Shown here one piece after another: positions 27,479 through 36,617 of a stretch of 64,000 nt of DNA. This DNA is from Sinomicrobium oceani. GTDB taxonomy: Bacteria > Bacteroidota > Bacteroidia > Flavobacteriales > Flavobacteriaceae. Below the pieces are notes generated by a model that saw only the letters and a program-made list of their open reading frames with translations, was not told where the DNA came from and ran no database searches. The stretch spans positions 35,880 to 99,879 of the forward strand of contig NZ_FPJE01000018.1 in assembly GCF_900119185.1 (NCBI RefSeq), in the 5' to 3' direction. The position numbers were made by a program, and so were the translations under genes. The first letter of the stretch is position 1; each line of letters starts with the position of its first letter.

Positions 27479-29671
27479 ATGTTCAGAAAATCATATTTGA
27501 CTTTTGTATTGTTGCTCTCCGCGATACCTCTTACTGCTCAGATCCTCGATCCGGTACAATGGGAAGCCAAACTTGAAAAAACCGGTCGTCGCACTTACAC
27601 AATCACTGTTAAAGCTGTCATTGAAAAGGGATGGCACCTGTACTCACAGCAGGAATACGGGGATACGGGCCCGGTCTCTACAACTTTTTCCTTTGCCGAG
27701 AGTACAGGAAATTATGAGTTAGACGGGAAAACCACGGAAAGTGAAGGTATTGCAAAATATGACGATATCTTTCAGATGAACATCAGGTATTTCGAGCACG
27801 CAGCCACATTCACCCAAAAGGTGATCATGATAAATGACAAGGCAGGGGAAATCCGGGGAGACGTATTCTACATGGTTTGTAACGATCAACAATGCCTCCC
27901 TCCCATAACCAAAGAATTCAGCGTTGCCGTGCCCGCAAGGCAAAAAACGGCAGTACCCGCCGAAAACCCTGAAACACCCTCGAAACCGGTCACAGAACGG
28001 CAACAAGAATTAGTAAAGAGCAACAATGCTACAGCACACAAAACTGCTGCTTCAAAGTCTTCCCACTATAAGGCAGAAACTGATTCCGAGGTCAAAAATG
28101 TCGTAACCACAACGAGCACTATGGTCCCTCCGGTCCGGGGAGACCGCCACGAAACCAAAGTCAAAGACCAGATAACTTCTCCGGCAACGGGGCCATCACC
28201 TGAGAAAGTGGAATCTCAACATCAGGATAAAGCAAACCCCGGTTTCTTTTCCGTTTTTTTTATAGCCTTCCTCGCCGGATTTACGGCTTTGCTAACCCCA
28301 TGTGTATTCCCGATGATCCCCATGACCGTAAGCTTTTTTACCAAGCACAGTAAAACAAAGGCCCGGGGAATCAGAAATGCTGTTATGTACGGTGCCTCTA
28401 TTATTTTCATCTATGTATTTCTTGGCACAGTGGTCACGTATGTTTTCGGAGCCGATGCACTTAATGCTCTCTCTACGAATGTAGGATTTAACCTGTTCTT
28501 CTTTGCTCTTCTCGTTGTGTTCGCAACCAGTTTTCTCGGCGCTTTCGAAATCATGCTACCAAACTCCTGGGCCAACGCCGCAGACCGCAGAGCAGACCAG
28601 GGAGGAATTATAGGAATACTATTCATGGCCCTTGCCCTGGCAATTGTCTCTTTTTCATGCACGGGGCCTATCGTAGGTACCTTGTTAGTCGATGCGGCCC
28701 AGAGAGGTTTGACGGCCCCACTTATCGGAATGTTCGGTTTCTCACTGGCTCTCGCTTTGCCTTTTATGTTATTTGCCATGTTTCCGGGATGGATGAATTC
28801 CCTCCCCAGATCAGGAGGATGGCTCAATACCGTAAAAGTATCATTGGGGTTTCTCGAACTCGCTTTTGCTTTTAAGTTCTTGAGCAATGCCGATCTCGTA
28901 TTGCAACTCCACTGGCTGAAAAGAGAAGTATTCCTTGCCGTATGGATTGCCATATTCGGAACCCTGGCATTGTACCTCTTCGGAAAAATAAGTCTCCCAC
29001 ACGACAGCATCGTATCCCGGCTTTCCATTGGAAGACTGGGATTGGCACTACTCACAACCGCTTTTGTTATATACATGATTCCGGGACTTTGGGGTGCTCC
29101 ACTAAAACTGATCAGTGGTTTTCCCCCACCTGCAACCTATAGTGAATCTCCGTACGGTATAAGTTCAGGATCCGAAGCAAAAAACAGCGTAACACTCCCC
29201 CTCCCCGAAGGAGCAGAATACGGGGCAGACCACCTCATTACTTTCAAGGACTATGACAAGGGTATGGCGTATGCCAGATTACAAAAGAAACCGGTACTGC
29301 TCGATTTTACCGGCTATGCTTGTGTGAATTGCAGGAAAATGGAACAAAAAGTATGGCCCGACCCTCAGGTACTGAACCTCCTGAAAAATGATATCGTATT
29401 AATTTCGCTTTATGTGGATGATAAAAGAAAATTATCCGAAAAAGAACAATATGTATCGAAAATCACAGGACATAAAATAAAAACCATTGGAAATAAGTGG
29501 AGTGATTTTCAGATCAGGAAATACAATATAAATGCCCAGCCCTATTACGTACTTGTCGATCACGATGGGAACAATCTTAATACGCCTGCGGCCTATACAC
29601 CAGATATTGCTACATATGCCTCCTGGTTGAGAGAAGGAATAAAAGCATATCATGCTGCTGTGACACCCTGA
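27479..29671 (+). CDS. dsbD: DsbD-like thiol:disulfide interchange protein
   Basis: This 730-residue inner-membrane protein moves electrons from cytoplasmic thioredoxin to the periplasm. It has a signal peptide, an N-terminal DsbD alpha-like domain (about 25-145), a long low-complexity Pro/Thr/Lys/Ser linker (about 150-255), an eight-helix DsbD core (about 255-545) with the two redox cysteines Cys275 (LLTPCVFPMIPM) and Cys394 (SFSCTGPIVG), and a C-terminal thioredoxin domain with GYACVNC, Cys615 and Cys618. It ends the locus and is the natural source of reducing power for the two TlpA proteins before it. The linker of roughly 100 residues is longer than in the E. coli protein. Confidence 0.93.
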   Translation: MFRKSYLTFVLLLSAIPLTAQILDPVQWEAKLEKTGRRTYTITVKAVIEKGWHLYSQQEYGDTGPVSTTFSFAESTGNYELDGKTTESEGIAKYDDIFQMNIRYFEHAATFTQKVIMINDKAGEIRGDVFYMVCNDQQCLPPITKEFSVAVPARQKTAVPAENPETPSKPVTERQQELVKSNNATAHKTAASKSSHYKAETDSEVKNVVTTTSTMVPPVRGDRHETKVKDQITSPATGPSPEKVESQHQDKANPGFFSVFFIAFLAGFTALLTPCVFPMIPMTVSFFTKHSKTKARGIRNAVMYGASIIFIYVFLGTVVTYVFGADALNALSTNVGFNLFFFALLVVFATSFLGAFEIMLPNSWANAADRRADQGGIIGILFMALALAIVSFSCTGPIVGTLLVDAAQRGLTAPLIGMFGFSLALALPFMLFAMFPGWMNSLPRSGGWLNTVKVSLGFLELAFAFKFLSNADLVLQLHWLKREVFLAVWIAIFGTLALYLFGKISLPHDSIVSRLSIGRLGLALLTTAFVIYMIPGLWGAPLKLISGFPPPATYSESPYGISSGSEAKNSVTLPLPEGAEYGADHLITFKDYDKGMAYARLQKKPVLLDFTGYACVNCRKMEQKVWPDPQVLNLLKNDIVLISLYVDDKRKLSEKEQYVSKITGHKIKTIGNKWSDFQIRKYNINAQPYYVLVDHDGNNLNTPAAYTPDIATYASWLREGIKAYHAAVTP

Positions 29672-29747
29672 TCGTTCCGGATTTTTTGGCAGCATACCTT
29701 TTCCCGGTCATTTTTTTCCGGTATCTTTAAAAGAAAACAAATCTCTC

Positions 29748-30491
29748 ATGAAAAATATATGCCTGACCCTGTTTGCCATGATATCCACCACTATGCCTTA
29801 TGCGCAAAACCTCAACCCGGTCTCCTATAACGACGGGGATCAGCAACTCCACGGGCTGGTCACTTCCAATACGGGAAAAAGTATGCCCGGGGTTCTGATT
29901 CTTCCGGCCTGGAGAGGTATTGACAAGGAAGCAAAAACCGCGGCCCTGGAACTTGAAAAAGAAGGATACATCGCCTTTATAGCCGATATTTACGGCGAAG
30001 GAAATATCCCTGCCGACAATGCATCGGCAGCCGAAATCGCCGGGTATTACAAGACCCGTTACAAAGCGTACCAGCACCGGATAGCACTGGCCCTGGAGCA
30101 ATTAAAAAAAGCAGGAGCGGTACCGGATAAAATCGCAGTAATCGGGTACTGTTTCGGAGGTACCGGCGCTCTGGAAGTCATGAGAGCCGGGATGCCCGTA
30201 CAGGGAGTCGTCAGTATCCATGGCGGACTCGGTAAAGACAGCGATCGTCCTAACGGGACGATCAGTACCCGGGTACTGATCGAGAATCCTGCCGAAGATA
30301 AGAGCGTTACCCCCGAAATATACGATGCCGTGGTCCGGGAATTAAAAGACGGTAAAGCCAACTGGCAGCTTATTACCTATGCCCATAGCGGACATACCTT
30401 TACCAACCCCGAATCTCCCGAATACAACGAGCTTATGGCCCGGAGGGCATGGCAGCATACGCTGATGTTCCTGGAGGAGATCCTGGAGTAA
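29748..30491 (+). CDS. Dienelactone hydrolase family protein, secreted
   Basis: This 247-residue alpha/beta hydrolase has a signal peptide (about 1-19). The nucleophile elbow is GYCFGG with Cys135 in place of Ser, as in true dienelactone hydrolases; a candidate Asp lies at ENPAEDKSV and the His at HSGHTF. The enzyme should act on an ester or lactone, but the natural substrate is unknown for most bacterial members. TATCTTTA about 20 nt upstream may be the -7 element. It converges on the usp gene, with a hairpin in the 36-nt gap. Confidence 0.87.
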   Translation: MKNICLTLFAMISTTMPYAQNLNPVSYNDGDQQLHGLVTSNTGKSMPGVLILPAWRGIDKEAKTAALELEKEGYIAFIADIYGEGNIPADNASAAEIAGYYKTRYKAYQHRIALALEQLKKAGAVPDKIAVIGYCFGGTGALEVMRAGMPVQGVVSIHGGLGKDSDRPNGTISTRVLIENPAEDKSVTPEIYDAVVRELKDGKANWQLITYAHSGHTFTNPESPEYNELMARRAWQHTLMFLEEILE

Positions 30492-30497
30492 AGATAT

Positions 30498-30519
30498 TGC
30501 GGGAGCCTATGCCCCCGCA
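30498..30519. terminator. Hairpin between convergent genes, possible two-way terminator
   Basis: Arms TGCGGG and CCCGCA with a 10-nt interior lie in the 36-nt gap between two convergent stop codons. There is no long T run, so confidence is limited. Confidence 0.4.
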
Positions 30520-30527
30520 TGATGCTG

Positions 30528-31388
30528 CTATCTGCAGACCCACAAAGGAAAATGCAGGTCTTCGTTAAACAATTCTTCCGTAACACTCCCAACGAGTAAG
30601 GAAGAAAAGGTATTCCCTCCCTTATCCGATACAAAAAAAAGATCGGTCTTTTGTTTTTTACCGTATTCGATCAGTGTTTCCGATATACTGGAACTCCTTC
30701 CCGGAATGATTTCCAGCGGAATGTCTTCGGCCCCGGGAATTTTTTTCATGAACTTACGTCCCTTTTCTGCCGTGTGTTTCTCTACGACCGGCACCAGGGT
30801 TTCCTTGGGCAGATAAGGCGCAAACTGCAGCGGTACATTATAGATATGAACGGCCTTTACTGCGGCCAGGGCGGCTTTCCCAACCACCTGTGCCATTGTA
30901 AAACTACGCCTGGACGCGCTCGAGAAATCCGTTCCTACCCGGATGTATTCTATTCTCGGTGGGGTTGCTCTCGGAATACTCAATATATGGCAACGAAGCA
31001 TCCTCAGGAGTTTACCGCTCACTACCCCGGTACCCTTTACCCGGTTCTTGCTTCCCACCAGGGTAAGGTGAATAGCGTATTTATTAACGATATAAGCAAT
31101 CAGGGACTCGGTATAGGAGTCGTTGGATATCAGCACCTCCCATTCGGCTTTGCCTGTAAAGGCAACCGACACCTTTTCGTTAAGCTCTTCTCCTATACTC
31201 TCCTCGATGTTGACATCGCCCAGTTTGTCCTCAAAAAGTTCACTGATCTCGTACTTTTTGATATTGTGTACGAAGTATACCTTATCGGCCTGCAATACAT
31301 CAGACAGGAAAGATGCGTAAGCGATCAGGGTATCATCGATCTCCGAAAGATCGAGCGCCACAAGTATGTTTTTAATTTCGGTAATCAT
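30528..31388 (-). CDS. Tandem universal stress protein (UspA family)
   Basis: This 286-residue cytoplasmic protein is built from two Usp domains, about 1-140 (IKNILVALDLSEID) and 148-286 (IEYIRVGTDFSSASRRSF). The second ends in VGSVTEELFNEDLHFPLWV, close to the family's conserved G-S-V-TE motif, while its glycine-rich ATP loop is only partly kept. It starts 12 nt after the BCCT transporter stop and is therefore part of the same operon. Single- or double-domain Usp proteins often accompany transporters and may tune them to energy or salt stress. Confidence 0.9.
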   Translation of the reverse strand: MITEIKNILVALDLSEIDDTLIAYASFLSDVLQADKVYFVHNIKKYEISELFEDKLGDVNIEESIGEELNEKVSVAFTGKAEWEVLISNDSYTESLIAYIVNKYAIHLTLVGSKNRVKGTGVVSGKLLRMLRCHILSIPRATPPRIEYIRVGTDFSSASRRSFTMAQVVGKAALAAVKAVHIYNVPLQFAPYLPKETLVPVVEKHTAEKGRKFMKKIPGAEDIPLEIIPGRSSSISETLIEYGKKQKTDLFFVSDKGGNTFSSLLVGSVTEELFNEDLHFPLWVCR

Positions 31389-31400
31389 AATCTCCGGTAT

Positions 31401-33023
31401 TTAATTTTTAGTGTGATCTTTGGTTTGTCGGCGTTTCAGGATATCCGATACGATGTCCTTATAATTATCCAGGTCTTTCTGCTCATTTCTGCGCTGTAAT
31501 TTACGGTAATCCTCACGAAGCCCCTTATAGAGGGAATAACACATCACCAGCAGGATAATGGCAAACGGCAGCCCGGAAACTATAACCGCTGTCTGCAGGG
31601 CCTTGAGTCCGCCTCCTACCAGCAGTACGGCGGCAACAGCTCCTTCCATGACCGCCCAGAAAATGCGTTGTCCTACCGGCGAATCTATCTTTCCGCCCGA
31701 TGTAATACTATCTACTACGAGCGACCCGGAATCGGAGGACGTAATAAAAAATCCCGCAATAAGGATGATCGCTATAATATTCAGGGCCATAGACCACGGA
31801 AAATCTTCCAGGAAGACAAACATGGCAATAGCTTCATCTATTTTAACCTCATCCGCCACTGCCATATTGCCGGCCAGCGCATCGTGTATGGCCGTACTTC
31901 CGAAGGCATTGATCCAGAAAAAAGTGACCAGGGCCGGAAGGATCAATACCCCGAGGATAAATTCGCGAACTGTACGCCCTTTGGATATACGCGCAATAAA
32001 AATCCCTACAAACGGGGCCCAGGCAATCCACCATCCCCAATAGAATATGGTCCAGGTATTTTGCCAGTGCATCCCGGTGTAACTCTCCGTCCAGGTTGCC
32101 ATATCCAGAAAATTATACAGGTAACTTCCCGTATTCTGTACAAACGATTGAAAGATGAAAATGGTAGGTCCCAGGATAACAACTAGCAGTAAAAGCAGCA
32201 CTGCAATACGCATATTCCACTCACTGAGAAACTTGACTCCTTTATCCACTCCCGAGACTACAGAAATGGTAGCAATCAGTGTCACACCCGCTATAAGGAT
32301 CATCTGCGTGGGTGTCTCTGCCGAAACATCAAAAACATGGTTCAGTCCCCCTGCGATCTGCCGTACGCCCAGCCCCAGGGAAGTCGCCAGTCCGAATACC
32401 GTGGCCAGAACGGCTATAATATCTATAATATCCCCGATAATACCATAGACTTTATCCCCCAGAAAGGGGTAAAACACCGAACGGATGGTAAGCGGAAGGC
32501 CTCTGGAATACGTAAAGTAAGCCAGGGCCAGCCCTACAAGGGCGTAAACCCCCCAGGCGTGAAGTCCCCAGTGCATAAAGGTAAAATTCATGGCTACCTG
32601 GGCGGCCTCCACACTGTTTCCCGTACCTTTCGGAGGCGATATAAAGTGAGAAAGCGGTTCCGAAACACTCCAGAAAAGCAATCCTATCCCCATCCCGGCA
32701 CTGAACAGCATAGCAAACCAGGAGAGCGTCTTGAATTCAGGTCTGGCATGCTGCCCGCCGATCCGCAGGCTTCCGTAATTACTGAATGCCAGGTAGATCA
32801 TAAAAAACAGGAAAATATTGATGGACAGCACAAAAAACCATCCACCGGTCTCGGCCACAAACTGCTGGATATCCTCAAAATATGCTTTAGCGCTGTCCTT
32901 GTACACCAGAGTCAGTGCAATACTGATAATCATTATAATAGCCGACGAGAAAAATACCGGGCCATTGACTTCCATACCCATTATCGATTTTTTCTCATCG
33001 CTTCGAACTACTTTTTTAGCCAT
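31401..33023 (-). CDS. BCCT-family betaine/carnitine/choline transporter
   Basis: This 540-residue inner-membrane protein has twelve predicted helices and the family signature region FYWGWWIAWAPFVGIFIARISKGRTVREFI with its conserved tryptophans, plus the Gly-rich unwound helix FSAGMGIGLLFWSVSEP. BCCT carriers use Na+ or H+ to import quaternary ammonium solutes such as glycine betaine, mostly for osmoprotection. The charged N-terminal tail and long C-terminal extension (KGLREDYRKLQRRNEQKD...) may sense osmolarity, as in BetP. It lies between a broken outer-membrane protein gene and a usp gene. Confidence 0.95.
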   Translation of the reverse strand: MAKKVVRSDEKKSIMGMEVNGPVFFSSAIIMIISIALTLVYKDSAKAYFEDIQQFVAETGGWFFVLSINIFLFFMIYLAFSNYGSLRIGGQHARPEFKTLSWFAMLFSAGMGIGLLFWSVSEPLSHFISPPKGTGNSVEAAQVAMNFTFMHWGLHAWGVYALVGLALAYFTYSRGLPLTIRSVFYPFLGDKVYGIIGDIIDIIAVLATVFGLATSLGLGVRQIAGGLNHVFDVSAETPTQMILIAGVTLIATISVVSGVDKGVKFLSEWNMRIAVLLLLLVVILGPTIFIFQSFVQNTGSYLYNFLDMATWTESYTGMHWQNTWTIFYWGWWIAWAPFVGIFIARISKGRTVREFILGVLILPALVTFFWINAFGSTAIHDALAGNMAVADEVKIDEAIAMFVFLEDFPWSMALNIIAIILIAGFFITSSDSGSLVVDSITSGGKIDSPVGQRIFWAVMEGAVAAVLLVGGGLKALQTAVIVSGLPFAIILLVMCYSLYKGLREDYRKLQRRNEQKDLDNYKDIVSDILKRRQTKDHTKN

Positions 33024-33044
33024 AATATATTGTGTTTTCCGGTT

Positions 33045-34210
33045 TTAAAAATAATATCCTATGTTGATGTTAAATCGGGCCTCCCAACGGGCCTCCGGGT
33101 TTCCCCCGGCAAAGTCATCGATAAAGTTCCCGCCGAGCCAGGAATGATTTTTACCTGCTGCAAAATCGATATAAGTATAGAGATTGCCCGCAGCGACACC
33201 TATCCCCGTAACATTCATATAACTATCGGCAAAATCCTGACGGAGCTTTCGGATACAGCCAAAATCGTTGTAAAACTGCAACGACGACACCGGCCCCCAG
33301 GATACGGAAACCGTATAGGCCGCAGCCAGCGAAACAAGGTTAGCCCGTGCTGCCACCAGGTAAGGTGCACCGTAGGCTGCCATGGCAATAATATCCGGCC
33401 GCTCCGTATCCGGGTTTTCAGGAGCCTTCGTATAGTGCAAAAGCTGTGACTTCAGGTTAAACGCCTTGTAATCGAAGCTCATAAAACACTCCGTAACCAT
33501 AGTGGTGCCCCGTTTTTTGTGTGTCCAGGTTGTAAAGCCCTCCGTATTGTGCATAACCTCCGAATTGGTGTATCCATTCCTCATGTTTCAGGATATAGTG
33601 CACTTTGAGATTCAGCTGGTTGACTTCTTTATTACGGTAATCCGGCTCTCCGTCCCCGTCGATGTCCATAGAAGCGACATCATAAGAATAGCGGCTGTAC
33701 GAAACATCCGTAGCCCCTCCGAATCCCACACTTTCCGAATTCTTGAAAAAGGCCAGCTGGTATTGCCAGCCTTCTTCCTCCTGGTGAATAAATTTTACCC
33801 CGATGTCGTGGTCATCTTCTAACCCGATATAATACCCGATATTGAAAAACCAGTTGTGAGAATTGTATTGCTGAATGCCAAAAGGCACCTGGGTAAGTCC
33901 CACCTGCAGGCTGTTCCTTTCATCAATCATAGGCCAGCCATCCCTGTTTCAGGACACCACCGCCAAAAGCTTCCGAATAAAAGCGGTATTCCGCATTCAG
34001 TGAAATCCCCTTGTAGGACGCTTCGGCATTCACCCGAAACATATCGTACATAAAATCGCCACCCTGTCTTTTCTGGGCTTCTTTCCAGGAAGAATAGATA
34101 TAATTAAAACGAAGTGCACCCCCGAACTTCACCTGGGGTTGGTCTTGAGAAATCCCGCAAACCGGGATGAAACATAAAAAAAGGAGTAATTGTTTTAGGC
34201 TTATAATCAT
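33045..34210 (-). pseudogene. Outer-membrane beta-barrel (porin-like) gene with two frameshifts
   Basis: Three pieces in different frames join into one protein of about 385 residues. The first (start 34210, signal peptide MIISLKQLLLFLCFIPVCGISQ, then beta strands) runs to about 33926; the second (RNSLQVGLTQVPFGIQ onward) to about 33480; the third (FDYKAFNLKSQLLHYT to the terminal INIGYYF) ends at 33045. The first break lies in TGATTGAT (33923-33932) and is repaired by removing one TGAT. The second lies near TTTTATGAGC (about 33479-33488) and is repaired by removing one T. A final Phe and alternating strands indicate an outer-membrane barrel, probably feeding solute to the BCCT carrier 22 nt downstream. 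Confidence 0.82.
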
Positions 34211-34635
34211 CTTTTTGTTTATTTCCGTTTCACTGTCCGGTATAAACCTTATGCCACAAACCACCCGGAAAACCGGTCTGCAAAACATGTATCAGTCTGC
34301 GTTTGTACAGATCACAAACCCGAAACAGATAGAGAGAGGTAGATGTATGAGTTCCGTACGAAAAAACTTTCGGGAATTTAGTTTCTAATATACGATTTTT
34401 TTCGGAATTCTCCTGGTTATTCCTCTAAATAAAGGATTGTTCATACGATCATAACACCATTGGTTTTCGGATATACACCGGATAAGATCCTTGAGAATGA
34501 TGGCTTAACCGAAAAAAAACAGACCGGAAAGAACCTGCCGGGATAACAGATTTATCGGGATGATTTACGTTATATTGCTTCCGTACTGTATCTTTGACAA
34601 ACTGAAAACTCATAACGGCTTAAACAAACACAATC
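34211..34635. other. 425-nt intergenic region between divergent genes
   Basis: This holds the promoters of the barrel/BCCT operon (minus) and of the M1 peptidase (plus). A TATCTTTG -7 match is at 34589-34596 on the plus strand. No RNA gene or repeat was recognised. Confidence 0.5.
34589..34596 (+). promoter_or_regulatory. -7 element TATCTTTG before the M1 peptidase
   Basis: An exact TAnnTTTG match lies 39 nt before the start codon. No convincing -33 TTG at the usual spacing. Confidence 0.45.
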
Positions 34636-36513
34636 ATGCTTAGAAAAACATTATATACCGGCCTGCTCTTCATATCTGCCTGGGCACTGCAGGCCCAGGA
34701 ACTTTATATCCCACGGGATGTACAAAAAGCATACGAAAACAGCACCCGTAGCAAAGACGGTAATCCCGGGAGCAATTACTGGCAGAACAAAGGGGTCTAC
34801 ACCATAGACCTCAACGTCAATCCGCCCGACCGCAAAGTCACCGGAAAAGAAACCATCGTATATACCAATCAGAGTCCGGATACTTTGAAAGTGCTCAACT
34901 TCAAACTGTTTCTCAACCAGCACAAACCGGAGGCTCCCAGATCGGGCCAAACCTCGGCCGATTACCTGACCTCGGGTATCCATATCGATGCTTACCGCGA
35001 GAATGGGGTAGCCCGCGAGTGGACCGACAAAAACGACGGTACCAACAAACCGGTACAACTGGCTGCCCCGCTGCTTCCCGGTGCCAGTATTACCCTGGAT
35101 ATCGACTGGCACTTCGACATGTCCGTACAGAGCGGAAGGGAAGGTGCTATTGACGAAACCACGTTCTTTCTGGCCTATTTTTTCCCGAGAGTAGCCGTAT
35201 ATGACGATTCCCGGGGCTGGGACACTATGACATTCAGAGGGTCGCAGGAGTTCTATAACGACTTTAACGACTACCGCTTTTCGGTCACCGTTCCGGCCAA
35301 TTATATCGTGTGGGCTACCGGCGATCTGCAAAATCCGGATGAGGTATTACAACCCTCTTATGCCCAAAGACTCGAAAGATCCATGACCTCCGATGAGGTT
35401 GTCCATATCGCCACCAAAGAAGATCTCGAAAATCATAAGGTCACTGCACAGAACGCTACCAACACCTGGATCTGGAAGGCCGATGCCATTACGGATATTG
35501 CCATTGCCCTGAGCGACCATTACCTCTGGGATGCCGGAAGTGTAATTGCCGACCCTCAAACCGGTCGCCGCGTGAGTGTACAGGCCGCCTACGATGAGCC
35601 CTCGGAAGATTTCCGGGAAATGGTCAACTACGGCAAACATGCCATTGCCTGGTTTTCCAACAATTACCCCGGCGTGCCCTACCCCTACTCCAAATCTACC
35701 ATTGTCAGGGGATTTGCCGATATGGAATACCCCATGATGGTCAACGACAGTTCATTTCCCGAAGCCGAGTTTGCACGTTTTGTCGTAGAACACGAAATCG
35801 CCCATACCTATTTTCCGTTTTATATGGGGATCAACGAAACCCGTTTCGGTTTTATGGACGAAGGTTGGGCCACGGCGCTCGAATACCTGATCGGTATCCA
35901 TGACCTCGGCCCGGAGAAAGCCACGGAGAACTTTAAAAAATTCCGCGTAGCCGCCTGGGCGAATACCACAGATATGGAATATGACCTTCCCGTCATTACC
36001 CCGCTCAATGCCCTCAACGGAGTAGCCATACGGGCCAACGCCTACGGAAAATCAGCCCTCGGTTATCTCGCCATGAAAGCGTACCTCGGCGATACCCTGT
36101 TCAGCAAGGCTCTGAAAGGCTATATGGACAGGTGGAACGGAAAACACCCCATGCCCTGGGATTTCTTTTATACGTTTAACGATATCACCGGAAAAGATCT
36201 CAACTGGTTCTGGGACCGCTGGTATTTCAGTAATCATTATATCGATATAGCCGTCACTGATGCCGTGTATAAAAAGGATACGCTGACAGTAACCTTACAG
36301 AACCTCGGGGGCATGCCGGCTCCGGTAACCCTGGTCCTGACAGACAAAAACGGTACATCCCAGGCATTCGCCCAAACCCCGGCTATCTGGGAAACCGATC
36401 CGGACCGTGCCGTGATCACCCTGACAAACGTAAAGGATATCGAAAATATAAGACTGGACGGTGGTATATTTATGGATGCGGATACCTCCAACGACAGTTA
36501 CAGTATCAAATAA
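34636..36513 (+). CDS. M1-family zinc aminopeptidase, secreted
   Basis: This 625-residue protein has a signal peptide (MLRKTLYTGLLFISAWALQAQ). It has the M1 N-terminal beta domain (about 50-260) and the catalytic gluzincin domain with HEIAH, zinc ligands His386 and His390, catalytic Glu387, and the third ligand Glu409 exactly 18 residues after the motif (MDEGWATALEY). The usual GAMEN exopeptidase motif is replaced by the region around GFADMEYPMMV. This suits the secreted Bacteroidota M1 peptidases, which trim peptides in the periplasm or outside. It stands alone, with a -7 element upstream. Confidence 0.92.
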   Translation: MLRKTLYTGLLFISAWALQAQELYIPRDVQKAYENSTRSKDGNPGSNYWQNKGVYTIDLNVNPPDRKVTGKETIVYTNQSPDTLKVLNFKLFLNQHKPEAPRSGQTSADYLTSGIHIDAYRENGVAREWTDKNDGTNKPVQLAAPLLPGASITLDIDWHFDMSVQSGREGAIDETTFFLAYFFPRVAVYDDSRGWDTMTFRGSQEFYNDFNDYRFSVTVPANYIVWATGDLQNPDEVLQPSYAQRLERSMTSDEVVHIATKEDLENHKVTAQNATNTWIWKADAITDIAIALSDHYLWDAGSVIADPQTGRRVSVQAAYDEPSEDFREMVNYGKHAIAWFSNNYPGVPYPYSKSTIVRGFADMEYPMMVNDSSFPEAEFARFVVEHEIAHTYFPFYMGINETRFGFMDEGWATALEYLIGIHDLGPEKATENFKKFRVAAWANTTDMEYDLPVITPLNALNGVAIRANAYGKSALGYLAMKAYLGDTLFSKALKGYMDRWNGKHPMPWDFFYTFNDITGKDLNWFWDRWYFSNHYIDIAVTDAVYKKDTLTVTLQNLGGMPAPVTLVLTDKNGTSQAFAQTPAIWETDPDRAVITLTNVKDIENIRLDGGIFMDADTSNDSYSIK

Positions 36514-36617
36514 CCCCGGACAAAAAAGCGGCGAGGGGACCGAATGTTCTGCACAAAAAAGCAAAAAGCAGCAGGGTAGCTGAGTGAAGCCACAGCTGCC
36601 CAAAACATACAAAGACT

